Source: SHZI01 sp041396045
GTDB lineage: Bacteria > Pseudomonadota > Gammaproteobacteria > Steroidobacterales > GCA-2729495
Direction: 5' to 3'
Length of the DNA stretch: 64,000 nt
NCBI GenBank assembly: GCA_041396045.1
Contig: JAWKZI010000002.1
Span: 205,284-269,283, forward strand
The notes under the pieces were generated by a model. That model made no database searches. It had not been told where the DNA came from and saw only the letters and a list, made by a program, of their open reading frames with translations. Of the stretch, positions 8,683-17,500 are shown one piece after another. The position numbers and the translations under genes are program-made. How positions within the stretch are numbered: position 1 is the stretch's first letter; every line of letters starts with the position of its first letter.

Positions 8683-10062
8683 ATGGCGCGGCGTGAAGTA
8701 ACCATTCCTGATCTCGGCGACTTCAAGGACGTCGAGATTATCGAGATTCTCGTCAAGGCCGGTGACGTGGTCAGTGTCGAGCAGCCGCTCCTGGTCCTGG
8801 AAACCGAAAAAGCCGCCATGGAGGTGCCATCACCTAGCGCGGGTACGGTGCTGGAGCTGAAGGTTGAGCAGGGCGGACGAGTGTCCAAGGGTGATCTGAT
8901 CGTGATCCTGGATGCTGAAGAAAGCGCCAGCGATGGCAAAGACACTGCAGCAGCGGCTTCAGCTGCCAACGATCAAGCAGCCGCAAAGAAGACTGAAGCA
9001 GCCGCAAAGAAGACTGAAAAGGAAGGGGTTGCGACCAAAGACACGCCCAAAGTCACGCCCGAGGCTGCTCCCGAAGCTACTCCTGCGCGGACCGCGCCTG
9101 CGGACACTGCCAAACGGGCCCCGTCTCTGTCCGGAAGCCTGCCACCAATCGACGAGAGCAATTTCGCCAAGGCCCATGCCAGCCCCTCGGTGCGCAAGTT
9201 TGCCCGCGAGCTCGGTGTCGATCTGGGTCGTGTCAAGGGTTCTGGCCAGAAGGGCCGCGTGGTCGTCGATGACATCAAGACTTTCGTCAAGTCGATCATG
9301 AGTGGCGCAGCCAGTGCGGCGCCCGCGCTGCCGAAGGTGCCAGTCGTTGATTTCGGCAAGTTCGGTCCGGTCGAGGTCAAGCCACTTTCACGTGTGCAGA
9401 AGATTTCCGGGCCGCGACTGCAGGCCGCGTGGCTCAATATTCCACACGTCACCCAGCACGACGAAGCGGACATCAGCGATCTGGAAGCCCGGCGCAATGC
9501 GCTGAAGGCTGGGGCAGAACTGGCAGGTGCGAGACTGACGCCGCTGGCATTTTTCATACGTGCCTGTGTGCTGGCGCTGAAGGAGTTCCCGGCCTTCAAC
9601 AGCTCATTGACGGAAGACGGCGCAAGCCTGGTGATGAAGAACTACTGGCACATCGGCTTTGCCGCTGATACGCCCCAGGGTTTGGTCGTCCCGGTGATTC
9701 GCAATGTCGAGCAGATGAATGTCTTCGATATAGCGAAGGAACTGGGCATATTGTCTGAAAAGGCGCGTGCCGGAAAAATATCAGCGGCAGAGATGCAGGG
9801 CGGGACCTTCACGGTTTCCAGTCTCGGTGGAATCGGCGGGACCTATTTCACCCCGATCGTCAACGCGCCCGAAGTGGCGATACTCGGCATTGGCCGGGCT
9901 CAGACCCGACCCGTATGGCTGAAGAACAAGTTTGTGCCCCGGTTGCTGGTGCCGCTATCCCTGTCTTACGACCATCGGGTCATCGACGGGGCGACAGGCG
10001 TTCGATTCTCCACTTTTCTCGTCGACTTGCTGGCCGATGTGGAAAAGCTGGTGAAAGCCTGA
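8683..10062 (+). CDS. aceF: dihydrolipoyllysine-residue acetyltransferase, PDH E2
   Basis: 459 residues. Domain order: one lipoyl domain (1-80) with the lipoylated Lys at position 43 in LETEKAAMEV; an Ala/Lys/Pro-rich flexible linker (~85-160); a peripheral subunit-binding domain (HASPSVRKFARELGVDL, ~165-202); and the catalytic acyltransferase domain ending in SLSYDHRVIDGATG with active-site His431 and Asp435. It forms the core of the complex and moves the acetyl group to CoA. Only one lipoyl domain is present, against three in E. coli, but the partner LpdA carries another. A perfect 21-base duplication encodes AAAKKTE twice in the linker. Three bases separate it from lpdA. Confidence 0.96.
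   Translation: MARREVTIPDLGDFKDVEIIEILVKAGDVVSVEQPLLVLETEKAAMEVPSPSAGTVLELKVEQGGRVSKGDLIVILDAEESASDGKDTAAAASAANDQAAAKKTEAAAKKTEKEGVATKDTPKVTPEAAPEATPARTAPADTAKRAPSLSGSLPPIDESNFAKAHASPSVRKFARELGVDLGRVKGSGQKGRVVVDDIKTFVKSIMSGAASAAPALPKVPVVDFGKFGPVEVKPLSRVQKISGPRLQAAWLNIPHVTQHDEADISDLEARRNALKAGAELAGARLTPLAFFIRACVLALKEFPAFNSSLTEDGASLVMKNYWHIGFAADTPQGLVVPVIRNVEQMNVFDIAKELGILSEKARAGKISAAEMQGGTFTVSSLGGIGGTYFTPIVNAPEVAILGIGRAQTRPVWLKNKFVPRLLVPLSLSYDHRVIDGATGVRFSTFLVDLLADVEKLVKA
8977..9018 (+). repeat. 21-bp tandem duplication in the aceF linker
   Basis: Two perfect 21-base copies (8977-8997 and 8998-9018), each encoding AAAKKTE in the mobile linker after the lipoyl domain. In-frame duplication of this kind changes only linker length. 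Confidence 0.9.
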
Positions 10063-10065
10063 TCG

Positions 10066-11892
10066 ATGGCACTGACTGATGTAAAGGTTCCGAACCTCGG
10101 CGATTTCAAGGACGTTGAGGTGATCGAGGTTCACGTCAAGCCTGGCGATACGGTACAACCGGAGTCACCGCTGATCACGGTGGAAACAGACAAGGCGGCC
10201 ATGGATGTGCCGGCACCGGATGCCGGTGTGATCAAGGAAGTACTGATCAAGTCCGGTGACAAGGTCAGCGAGGGGTCGTTGATCGTACGTCTGGAAGCAG
10301 CCGCAAAAGCAGATTCAGCGTCGGCTCCGAAGCCTGAGTCCAAAAAAGTCGAAAAGAAGACCGGCTCTGCAGAATCTGCGTCGGCCGCCCTCCGGAGACC
10401 GGAAGCAAAGGATCCTGGGCAAGGAAGCGGAAGCAAAGCCGCGCCTGCCGAAGCAACCACCCATGGCAAGAAGTACGATGGCAAGGCAGACCGCGAGGCC
10501 GACGTCCTGGTGCTCGGCGCCGGTCCGGGCGGGTATCCGGCGGCTTTCCGGGCCGCTGATCTGGGCCTGAACGTCACGCTGGTTGAACGCTGGCCGGAAC
10601 TTGGTGGTGTTTGCCTTAACGTGGGCTGTATTCCGTCCAAGGCGCTGCTGCATGCGGCGCGCGTTATCGACGAAACGGAGTCTATGGCCGAATGCGGTCT
10701 GCGCTTTGAGTCGCCAAAAATCGACCTCGATGCCCTTCGTGGCTGGAAGGACAAGATTGTTGGCAAGCTGACGGGTGGATTGGCGACCCTGGCCAGGCAG
10801 CGCAAGGTAACTGTGGTCAAGGGTACGGGGCGCTTTCTGTCGGCGAATCATCTGGAAGTCAGTGATGGCGACAAAAAGCAGGTTATCGCTTTCAAAACCT
10901 GCGTGATTGCTGCCGGTTCCGAACCCGTCAAGCTGCCTGGATTTCCCGACGACCCGCGCATCATCGATTCAACCGGTGCCCTGGAGCTCAAGGCCATCCC
11001 GAAGACAATGCTGGTCGTGGGCGGCGGCATCATCGGCCTGGAAATGGCGACTGTCTATGCGGCACTGGGTACAAAAATTTCTGTCGTTGAACTGACTGAT
11101 GCATTGATGCCCGGCACTGATCCGGACCTGGTCAGGCCACTGCAAAAACGTATTGCCAAGCGTTACGAGCAGATCCTGCTGGGTACCAAAGTCGTGAAGA
11201 TCAAGCCTGCCAAGGACGGCCTGCACGTCAGTTTTGACGGCAAAACCTCAGGTACCCAGGTGTTTGATCAGGTACTGATGTCCGTTGGCCGCTCGCCCAA
11301 TGGCAAACGTATCGGTGCCGAGAATGCCGGCGTTACAGTGACAGACAACGGTTTCATAAAGGTCGATCGGCAAATGCGCACGAACGTGCCGCACATATTT
11401 GCTGTGGGCGATATCGTTGGTCAGCCAATGCTGGCCCACAAGGCGAATCATGAAGGCCGTGTTGCCGCCGAGGTTGCTGCCGGCATGAAGGTGGCCTTCG
11501 ATGCCCGGGTGATCCCCTCGGTCGCTTATACGGACCCGGAGGTCGCTTGGGTCGGCATCACCGAAACCGAGGCCAAGGCGCAGGGTATCGCCTACGGCAA
11601 GGGCAGCTTTCCGTGGGCGGCGAGCGGCCGGTCACTGGGGCTGAATCGGGACGAAGGGGTCACCAAGCTGCTGTTCGACAAGGATACTCATAGGGTAATT
11701 GGTGCGGGCATTGTCGGTCCCAATGCCGGCGAACTGATCAGTGAGGTTAGCCTGGCGATTGAGATGGGTTGCGATGCTGCCGACATCGGGCTCACGATCC
11801 ATCCTCATCCGACGTTGTCGGAAACGGTGGCATTCGCCGCCGAAGCCTACGAAGGCACGCTTGTCGACCTGTACCTGCCAAAGAAGAAGTAG
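10066..11892 (+). CDS. lpdA: dihydrolipoyl dehydrogenase with N-terminal lipoyl domain, PDH E3
   Basis: 608 residues, about 130 longer than plain E3 because of an N-terminal lipoyl domain (Lys43 in VETDKAAMDV) and a Ser/Ala/Lys-rich linker (~80-140). The flavoprotein part follows: FAD site VLGAGPGGYPAA (from ~150), redox-active disulfide GVCLNVGCIPSK (Cys183, Cys188), the NAD site VVGGGIIGLEMA, the IFAVGDIVGQPMLAHKA segment and the dimer-interface active-site HPHPTLSE (His581, Glu586). It reoxidises dihydrolipoamide with NAD. Lipoyl-E3 fusions are known in several proteobacteria, including Neisseria and xanthomonads. Last gene of the aceEF-lpdA operon. Confidence 0.96.
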   Translation: MALTDVKVPNLGDFKDVEVIEVHVKPGDTVQPESPLITVETDKAAMDVPAPDAGVIKEVLIKSGDKVSEGSLIVRLEAAAKADSASAPKPESKKVEKKTGSAESASAALRRPEAKDPGQGSGSKAAPAEATTHGKKYDGKADREADVLVLGAGPGGYPAAFRAADLGLNVTLVERWPELGGVCLNVGCIPSKALLHAARVIDETESMAECGLRFESPKIDLDALRGWKDKIVGKLTGGLATLARQRKVTVVKGTGRFLSANHLEVSDGDKKQVIAFKTCVIAAGSEPVKLPGFPDDPRIIDSTGALELKAIPKTMLVVGGGIIGLEMATVYAALGTKISVVELTDALMPGTDPDLVRPLQKRIAKRYEQILLGTKVVKIKPAKDGLHVSFDGKTSGTQVFDQVLMSVGRSPNGKRIGAENAGVTVTDNGFIKVDRQMRTNVPHIFAVGDIVGQPMLAHKANHEGRVAAEVAAGMKVAFDARVIPSVAYTDPEVAWVGITETEAKAQGIAYGKGSFPWAASGRSLGLNRDEGVTKLLFDKDTHRVIGAGIVGPNAGELISEVSLAIEMGCDAADIGLTIHPHPTLSETVAFAAEAYEGTLVDLYLPKKK

Positions 11893-12029
11893 CTGGCATT
11901 CACCCGGGTTAAGTAAACGTAAGCTTCCTGCAGAGTCTCCGGCAATGTCGCACCTGCAAATATTCGCGCCAATGCAGCAACAAGCTGCAGCGATGTAGAC
12001 GACTTCATACCTTTACCCGGAGACAGACG

Positions 12030-12269
12030 ATGAAAACGACTGCAATCGGTAGCGTCCTGGCACTGGCGGTTCTGATGGGAACGAGTGCGTTCGCGGCCGA
12101 CAAGGCGCCGACATCCACCAAAGCAACTGACTCATACAGCAGTACGTCGGCCGAAGCCAAACATCCCACCCAGGAGCAGTGCAAGACGCAAGCCACTGCC
12201 AAGAAGCTGAACGGCAAGAAGCGAAGCGAGTTTATGAAGAGTTGCGAGGCGGGCAAGGCTACGTCCTGA
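12030..12269 (+). CDS. PsiF-family small secreted protein
   Basis: 79 residues with a clear signal peptide (MKTTAIGSVLALAVLMGTSAFA, cleavage probably after residue 22). The mature part ends in QCKTQATAKKLNGKKRSEFMKSCE, matching the PsiF repeat with its two cysteines and basic core. PsiF in E. coli is named for phosphate-starvation induction; its molecular role is unknown. A GGAGA ribosome-binding site lies ahead of the ATG (acccggagacagacg). No Pho box was identified. A strong hairpin follows at 12276, so this is probably a single-gene transcript. Confidence 0.8.
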   Translation: MKTTAIGSVLALAVLMGTSAFAADKAPTSTKATDSYSSTSAEAKHPTQEQCKTQATAKKLNGKKRSEFMKSCEAGKATS

Positions 12270-12275
12270 TACATT

Positions 12276-12308
12276 GCCGGCACCGATCAACGATCGGTGC
12301 CGGCCTTC
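12276..12308 (+). terminator. hairpin, probable terminator after the PsiF-like gene
   Basis: Perfect 13-bp inverted repeat GCCGGCACCGATC / GATCGGTGCCGGC with an AAC loop (12276-12304), starting six bases after the upstream stop codon. The tail is CTTCTG, a poor U-tract, so termination may be partial. It also sits 22 bases ahead of the next start codon. Confidence 0.7.
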
Positions 12309-12329
12309 TGCGCGTGATTCCACACAACC

Positions 12330-13034
12330 ATGTACACGCTGTTCATTGCCAACAAGAACTACTCTTCCTGGTCGCTGCGTCCCTGGGTTCTGATGAAAAC
12401 CCTTGGTATTCCGTTTGACGAACGGCTGCAGGCTTTTGTTCAGCAAGCTACGCCCGGAAAGGACTCCAACCGGGCGGCCTTTCGGCAGTTTTCGCCAACC
12501 GGGCTTGTGCCGTGTCTGCACGATGCCGGGACGGTCGTCTGGGATTCCCTGGCTATCGTTGAATATCTCGCTGAACGGTATCCGGCAATTTGGCCGGCGG
12601 ATGGCATTGCGCGGGCCTGGGCCCGCAGTGCAGCCGCAGAAATGCACACTGGCTTTGGCACGCTGCGCAGTGTTTGTTCGATGAGTTGCGGGCAGCGCAT
12701 TCGTCTCCACGAAATCTCGCCGGCGCTGCAACGTGAGCTGGACCGTCTGGGCGAATTGTGGACAGAAGGATTGCATCGTTTTGGTGGCCCTTACCTGGCT
12801 GGTACCTCGTTTGGCGCTGTGGATGCCTTCTATGCGCCAGTCGCCTTCAGGGTCCAGACCTATGCCTTGCAGCTGAGTGGCAAGGCGAACGACTATGCGA
12901 CGCGGCTGCTGGCCTTGCCGGCCATGGCAGACTGGTATGACGCGGCGCTTAAAGAAACCTGGCGGGAAGCCGCCCATGAGCAACTGACTCGCAGCGCTGG
13001 TGAGATTATCGAGGATTTACGCGCAACTGGCTGA
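12330..13034 (+). CDS. glutathione S-transferase family protein
   Basis: 234 residues. The N-terminal thioredoxin-like domain has NYSSWSLRPW, with Ser residues at the glutathione-activating position, the cis-Pro in LVPCL, and the DSLAIVEYLAERYP segment that binds the glutathione gamma-glutamyl group. The C-terminal half is the all-helical substrate domain (GTSFGAVDAFYAPVAFRVQTY). This sequence type is common in proteobacteria and is usually assigned to detoxification or maleylacetoacetate-isomerase-like reactions; the true substrate cannot be told. It starts at ATG 12330 and converges with the FGGY kinase gene. Confidence 0.87.
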   Translation: MYTLFIANKNYSSWSLRPWVLMKTLGIPFDERLQAFVQQATPGKDSNRAAFRQFSPTGLVPCLHDAGTVVWDSLAIVEYLAERYPAIWPADGIARAWARSAAAEMHTGFGTLRSVCSMSCGQRIRLHEISPALQRELDRLGELWTEGLHRFGGPYLAGTSFGAVDAFYAPVAFRVQTYALQLSGKANDYATRLLALPAMADWYDAALKETWREAAHEQLTRSAGEIIEDLRATG

Positions 13035-13073
13035 ATATTAATAGGTTATATCTGCCTGGTATGTCTGTAGTGG

Positions 13074-14552
13074 CTAGTGACCAGGCCCTCGAATCTCCCT
13101 GTCCAGATGCGTGCAGAACCTGCGATACCGCTCTTCAAGGCCAGGCACCGGCGTTAACGCCAGCGGTACCAGCCGATCATTTGGCCACTGCCGCGCGGTG
13201 TCACCGGCAATCAGACGCGCCAGCCCGCGTGCCGTTGCTTCCGGGTCATTCGCACGCGCTACGGGAACGCCACACAGCGTTGCGATACAACGCACCAGAT
13301 ATTCGTTGGCCGACAGCCCGCCGGTAATCAGAACTTCCTGAAGGGGCACGGTGTGAGGTGCCATCTCCAGCAGATTCGACTGCAGCAGGAAGGCTATGCT
13401 TTCAAGAACCGCGAGGGCACGGATACCGGCAGTAGTCGCTCCGTTATCATCAATAAACCGCGATTGCAGATCGCTAATCCAGTACGGTGATCCCAGCCCG
13501 GAGACACCATTGACAAAGAGCGGGATGATTGTTGGTTGCCGTCCGGCCGAATGGCCGGCGGCCACCAGTTCTGCCGCCTCATCGGCTAGCCGGGTCATAT
13601 CGACGGCTGCAACGCCTTCGATCCCGGCCAGCCAGTCCAATGCACTGCCGGCGCCGTTTACCGTGCCTTCCAGTGCATAACAACGTTGGCTGAGGTCCGA
13701 CCACAGCAGGCTGACCAGCAATCGTGGTGCCTTCGGTAGCGCTCCGCTTACCGTCCGCAGGGCAAATGCACCGGTGCCCAGATTCAGATAGGCGCGGCCC
13801 GGGTCCAGCGGACCGACGGCAAAGGGCACGGCAGACTGATCGCCAGTCAACACGGTGAAAGGTACCGGCCCCAACGGCGTGGCCAGCGTGCCAAACCTGA
13901 ACCGGTTGTCCACGCTGTCTGGCAGGGTTGCAGCGTCAATGCCGAACAGTGTCAGAAGCTGCGGCGACCAGTTGCGGGTATCCAGATCCCATAGCTGAGT
14001 CCGTGCGGCATTACATGGATCGACTACCAGCGGATGTTCGTTCAGCAACCGGCAGGTCAGAAAGCTCGCGAGCGGTCCCATGACCAGATCTCCAGCTGCC
14101 TGGGCCGCTGCAACAGCCGGCAGATTGTCCAGGCACCAGCGCATCTTGCTGGCACCGTAATGGGGCGTCATTGTCAGTCCGGTTCGGGTGCGTATCTCAG
14201 CGGCATATTCCTGCAAGCGTTCCAGCCATTCGGCATTCCGCCGGTCCTGCCAGGAGATGACAGGTGAAAGCGCAGTTCCGGAATGCCGCTGCCAGCAGAC
14301 CATGCTGGAGCGCTGGGTAGCGAGCCCTGCGGCCTCTATGCGGCTTCCGGGAGGAAGCTGGCCGCAAGCGTGGTCGATGGCCTCCCGCAAGGAACGAACG
14401 AGTTCTTCAGGGTCGTGGTCTATATGGCCCTGATCGTTGCGGAACGTAGCGATCGGAACGCCGTGTGATGCTGCAATTTCACCCCGACGATTGAATACCA
14501 GAGCCCGGCTGCTGCTGCCACCCTGATCGAGCGCCAGGTAGTAGTCAGTCAC
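13074..14552 (-). CDS. FGGY-family carbohydrate kinase (glycerol-kinase-like)
   Basis: 492 residues with the ASKHA two-lobed kinase fold: phosphate-1 loop LALDQGGSSSRALVF at the N-terminus, ATQRSSMVCW and ISWQDRRNAEWL, catalytic-base Asp in VLTGDQSAVPFAVG, the LNLGTGAFALR segment, and the adenosine motif LITGGLSANEYLVR. Size and order of motifs are like glycerol kinase, but the P-loop is DQGGSSSR instead of DQGTTSSR and the body is divergent, so I do not claim glycerol as substrate. No glpF, glpD or sugar transporter is near; the gene stands alone between convergent GST and the nth end of the rnf operon. Confidence 0.82.
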   Translation of the reverse strand: MTDYYLALDQGGSSSRALVFNRRGEIAASHGVPIATFRNDQGHIDHDPEELVRSLREAIDHACGQLPPGSRIEAAGLATQRSSMVCWQRHSGTALSPVISWQDRRNAEWLERLQEYAAEIRTRTGLTMTPHYGASKMRWCLDNLPAVAAAQAAGDLVMGPLASFLTCRLLNEHPLVVDPCNAARTQLWDLDTRNWSPQLLTLFGIDAATLPDSVDNRFRFGTLATPLGPVPFTVLTGDQSAVPFAVGPLDPGRAYLNLGTGAFALRTVSGALPKAPRLLVSLLWSDLSQRCYALEGTVNGAGSALDWLAGIEGVAAVDMTRLADEAAELVAAGHSAGRQPTIIPLFVNGVSGLGSPYWISDLQSRFIDDNGATTAGIRALAVLESIAFLLQSNLLEMAPHTVPLQEVLITGGLSANEYLVRCIATLCGVPVARANDPEATARGLARLIAGDTARQWPNDRLVPLALTPVPGLEERYRRFCTHLDREIRGPGH

Positions 14553-14594
14553 AATGCTTCTCCTGCCACGCCGGCAGTGTTACCACAGTGCCAT

Positions 14595-15263
14595 CTAGCG
14601 ATGGCGTCGCGCCTGGCGTAGTGGCCCGTCCGCTGGGGTTTTGTGAGGGTACTCACATTCCCTGCTGATCGGGCAATGCGGACAATCCGGCTGGCGGGCC
14701 TTGCAGATATATCGACCCAGAAGAATCAGCCAGTGGTGCGCATCGCGACGAAACTCTGCGGGTGTGGTGGCCATCAGCGCATCTTCCACCGCCCGTGGTG
14801 TGTTGCCGGGTGCCAGCCCGGTACGGTTGGCGACGCGAAATATGTGGGTATCCACCGCAATGGTCGGTTCTCCGAAGGCAGTGTTCAGTATCACGTTCGC
14901 GGTCTTGCGGCCGACCCCCGGTAGCGCTTCAAGTGCTGCACGGTCATGCGGTACTTCACCCTGGTGCAGTTCCATGAGCATTTCACAGGTTCGGATAATG
15001 TTCCGGGCCTTGGTATTGAACAGGCCGATGGTTCGTATGTGCTGCTTCAGACGGGCTTCACCAAGCGCGGCGATGCCGGCCGGCGTGTTGGCGACGGCAA
15101 ACAGTCCCGTCGTTGCCTTGTTGACGCTGATGTCGGTTGCCTGTGCCGACAGAATCACGGCAATCAACAGTTCAAATGGAGACCGATACACCAGCTCGGT
15201 TGTCGGTTGAGGGTTTGCCTCCCGCAGCCGCTTGAACAGCGTGGTTCGCTGCCGTGGAGTCAT
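14595..15263 (-). CDS. nth: endonuclease III
   Basis: 222 residues; a base-excision-repair DNA glycosylase and AP lyase for oxidised pyrimidines. Seen: the helix-hairpin-helix LPGVGRKTANVILNTAFG with the catalytic Lys, the catalytic Asp in AVDTHIFRVANR, and the 4Fe-4S loop with spacing C-x6-C-x2-C-x5-C (from CKARQPDC to CEYP). Length is typical. It is the last gene of the rnf cluster, as in many gammaproteobacteria, and its ATG overlaps the rnfE stop by four bases (15260-15263). Confidence 0.96.
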   Translation of the reverse strand: MTPRQRTTLFKRLREANPQPTTELVYRSPFELLIAVILSAQATDISVNKATTGLFAVANTPAGIAALGEARLKQHIRTIGLFNTKARNIIRTCEMLMELHQGEVPHDRAALEALPGVGRKTANVILNTAFGEPTIAVDTHIFRVANRTGLAPGNTPRAVEDALMATTPAEFRRDAHHWLILLGRYICKARQPDCPHCPISRECEYPHKTPADGPLRQARRHR

Positions 15264-15832
15264 TGCCGGTTCACCAGCAATTGGCGTAACGCTACCAGCC
15301 CGGCAAGCAGAAACAGTGCGCCGGCTGGCAGCAGTGCAATGGACAATGCCGGTGCCAGTACTTCACGCAGCGCACCCAGACCGGCAAGCAGCAGCACAAA
15401 AACCAGACCCTGGCGCAAGGCGTCACCAACCGCGCCGGCCAGAACCCGCCATGAGCCCTGGCTGCCGGACCAATACCCGGCACGGTCGAGAATCAGGCAA
15501 TTGATGACGATCAGCGGCACAAACAGCCCGATCTCCTCGTATTGCAAAAACGCGTACGCCTGAAACAGCAGATCTACGGCAGTGACCAGCGCACCGATCA
15601 GCGCCAGAAGCGCGGCGGTACGCCCACGTCGCGGCAGCAGTCGGCCCACCGTGGCCGCAAACATGTTGCTGAAAAGGAGCACGGCGAGGGAGCCAAGACC
15701 GAGAGCGAGCCCGGCGTCAAAACTGCGGCTGGCCCCCAGCAACGGACAGAGGCCGATCAGTACCCCCAGCTGCCAGGTCGCACGCGGCGTACTGCGGTCG
15801 TCCACGCTGGTATCAGTGCTGGTCAGATTCAT
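15260..15832 (-). CDS. rnfE: ion-translocating electron transport complex subunit RnfE
   Basis: About 190 residues and six predicted membrane helices. Homologous to RnfA, with LGVLIGLCPLLGAS at the first helix and FVPLIVINCLILDRA, the segment that holds the cysteine ligand of the membrane [2Fe-2S] cluster shared by the RnfA/RnfE pair. Start placed at ATG 15832 (MNLTSTDTSV), 20 bases inside rnfG; the open frame runs further up but that part is antisense-like filler over rnfG. RnfE with RnfA forms the membrane core of the Rnf/Rsx complex, which links ferredoxin and NADH redox chemistry to ion transport or keeps SoxR reduced. Confidence 0.92.
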   Translation of the reverse strand: MNLTSTDTSVDDRSTPRATWQLGVLIGLCPLLGASRSFDAGLALGLGSLAVLLFSNMFAATVGRLLPRRGRTAALLALIGALVTAVDLLFQAYAFLQYEEIGLFVPLIVINCLILDRAGYWSGSQGSWRVLAGAVGDALRQGLVFVLLLAGLGALREVLAPALSIALLPAGALFLLAGLVALRQLLVNRQ

Positions 15833-16466
15833 GGGAGGCAAGTATCTGTGACTTGTGAATCGCGAAGTATTCCACTGCCTGGCGCACACCACTGACAACA
15901 GCGCGGCTGCTGACTGTGGCGCCGGCAATGGCATCGAAGTTACCACCATCGCTCTTCAGACCCCAACGGCCGGCAGGTGAGTCAGCCAGCGATCGGCCAG
16001 TAAACGTGGCGATCCAGGTTGATTTGTCAGGCTCGATCGCGTCGCCTATGCCCGGGGTTTCGTGCTGTTCCAGGATGCTCACACCCAGCACTGTGCCAGC
16101 TGCATCGATGCCGACCAGCAACTTTATGGGCCCGCCGAAACCATTGCTGGCGATGACCGTGAGTGCAGCTGCTGTGGGTATGCCGCCCAATCGTGCCAGA
16201 TAGACCGGCAGCGGCTGACCATCTCCGGTCGATAGCAGCACCACATCCTGGTCCGGATGGTTGTCATAGAGGCTCGCCGGAAGTACTGCAGCCAACATTG
16301 CCCTGGTTTGACGGGTTGCATTATTGGCAATTTGATCGCGCGTAAGCCACCAGCTGCCGCCCACAAGACCTGCCGCAACGATGACCACCAGCAGGTAGCC
16401 GCCGAGGGCGGCTCTGCCCGTCGCGGAAGGGCCCGACAACGGTTGTTCGCTGGTGTTCCCGGTCAT
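15813..16466 (-). CDS. rnfG: ion-translocating electron transport complex subunit RnfG
   Basis: 217 residues: one N-terminal membrane helix (LGGYLLVVIVAAGLVGGSWWL) and a periplasmic FMN-binding domain. The flavinylation motif is AGATVSSRAV near the C-terminus, where FMN is attached covalently to the Thr. Further family blocks are GIDAAGTVLGVSILEQHETPG and WGLKSDGGNFDAI. Start chosen at ATG 16466, which overlaps the rnfD stop by four bases; the longer frame upstream lies inside rnfD. Order D-G-E-nth is that of the gammaproteobacterial rsx operon. Confidence 0.93.
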   Translation of the reverse strand: MTGNTSEQPLSGPSATGRAALGGYLLVVIVAAGLVGGSWWLTRDQIANNATRQTRAMLAAVLPASLYDNHPDQDVVLLSTGDGQPLPVYLARLGGIPTAAALTVIASNGFGGPIKLLVGIDAAGTVLGVSILEQHETPGIGDAIEPDKSTWIATFTGRSLADSPAGRWGLKSDGGNFDAIAGATVSSRAVVSGVRQAVEYFAIHKSQILASHESDQH

Positions 16467-17500
16467 GTCGCTCGCCCGTAGACCCGCGGTCGTGTCCAGC
16501 GATCGACCAGAGGCACAGCAAGGTTCATCAGGAGTACTGAAAACGCGACGCCATCCGGGTAACTGCCCCAGGTACGAATCGCAAACGTCAGGACCCCGAT
16601 GCCAATGCCATAGATCAACCGCCCCAGTCCGGTTGTGGGTGAAGAAACCGGGTCGGTGGCTATAAAAAAGGCGGCGAGCATCGCGCCACCGCTGAACAGG
16701 TGAAAACCCGGCGATGGATGTGTATTCGGATCCAGGAGCCACGCCAGCGTTGCCATGCCGAGGAGCCCGCCCAGGACGCCGGTCGGTGTCTGCCAGCGAA
16801 TGATGCCGAGTAACAGCAGCATGAATCCGCCAATCGCCACGAAGTTATTCATCCACTCCCAGCCCGCGCCACCGAAGTCGCCGAAGACGGGGTTGATCCT
16901 GATTTCGTCCATGGTCCGCATGGAAGCGAGCCCATCCTTCGCCGTATCCAGCACAGTGGCCCGGGCGACGGCGTCCACACTGAGGCCGTCCGGAAAGGTA
17001 CCGGTTAACCAGTACTGGATCGTTGCCGCTGTGTCCGGGCGCACATAGTCCAGGTCGCCGATATCCGGCGCCGGCCAGACAGTCATTGCGGCCGGGAAGC
17101 TGACCAGCACCAGAACAAAGCCCGCCATTGCCGGATTGAAGAGGTTGTAGCCGAGTCCGCCATAAGCGTGTTTGGCAACCGCAATGGCAAAGACCATGCC
17201 GGTTGCGGTGACCCACCACGGGCACAACGGCGGCAGACAGAAGGCAAAAAGGACGGCCGTGACAAGCGCACTGCCATCGGCGAGAAAAGGTGCAGCTGAT
17301 TTCCCCGCCAGACGCAGACAGGCGGCTTCAGTCAGAACGCCAGCCAGCAGCGCGACAGCAGCATTCAGAAGTATGCCGGGGCCGTAAAACCACACGTGGG
17401 TTATCAGCGCCGGCAGCAACGCCACCAATACGGCGCGCATCATGGTGCCGACGGTGAGGCGCGACCGCCACGGTGGTGGCGGTATTGTGTCGAACTGCAT
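16463..17500 (-). CDS. rnfD: ion-translocating electron transport complex subunit RnfD
   Basis: 345 residues with eight to ten hydrophobic helices. Homologous to NqrB; the covalent FMN attachment Thr is in DAVARATVLDTAK. Also seen: GGLGYNLFNPAMAGFVL, NNFVAIGGFMLLLLGIIRW and the C-terminal FFIATDPVSSPTT plus TWGSYPDGVAFSVLLMN, all typical of RnfD. The start ATG 17500 forms a TGATG overlap with the rnfC stop, and the stop overlaps rnfG by four bases, so C, D, G and E are translated in a chain. RnfD lies in the inner membrane and takes part in electron transfer across it. Confidence 0.94.
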   Translation of the reverse strand: MQFDTIPPPPWRSRLTVGTMMRAVLVALLPALITHVWFYGPGILLNAAVALLAGVLTEAACLRLAGKSAAPFLADGSALVTAVLFAFCLPPLCPWWVTATGMVFAIAVAKHAYGGLGYNLFNPAMAGFVLVLVSFPAAMTVWPAPDIGDLDYVRPDTAATIQYWLTGTFPDGLSVDAVARATVLDTAKDGLASMRTMDEIRINPVFGDFGGAGWEWMNNFVAIGGFMLLLLGIIRWQTPTGVLGGLLGMATLAWLLDPNTHPSPGFHLFSGGAMLAAFFIATDPVSSPTTGLGRLIYGIGIGVLTFAIRTWGSYPDGVAFSVLLMNLAVPLVDRWTRPRVYGRAT

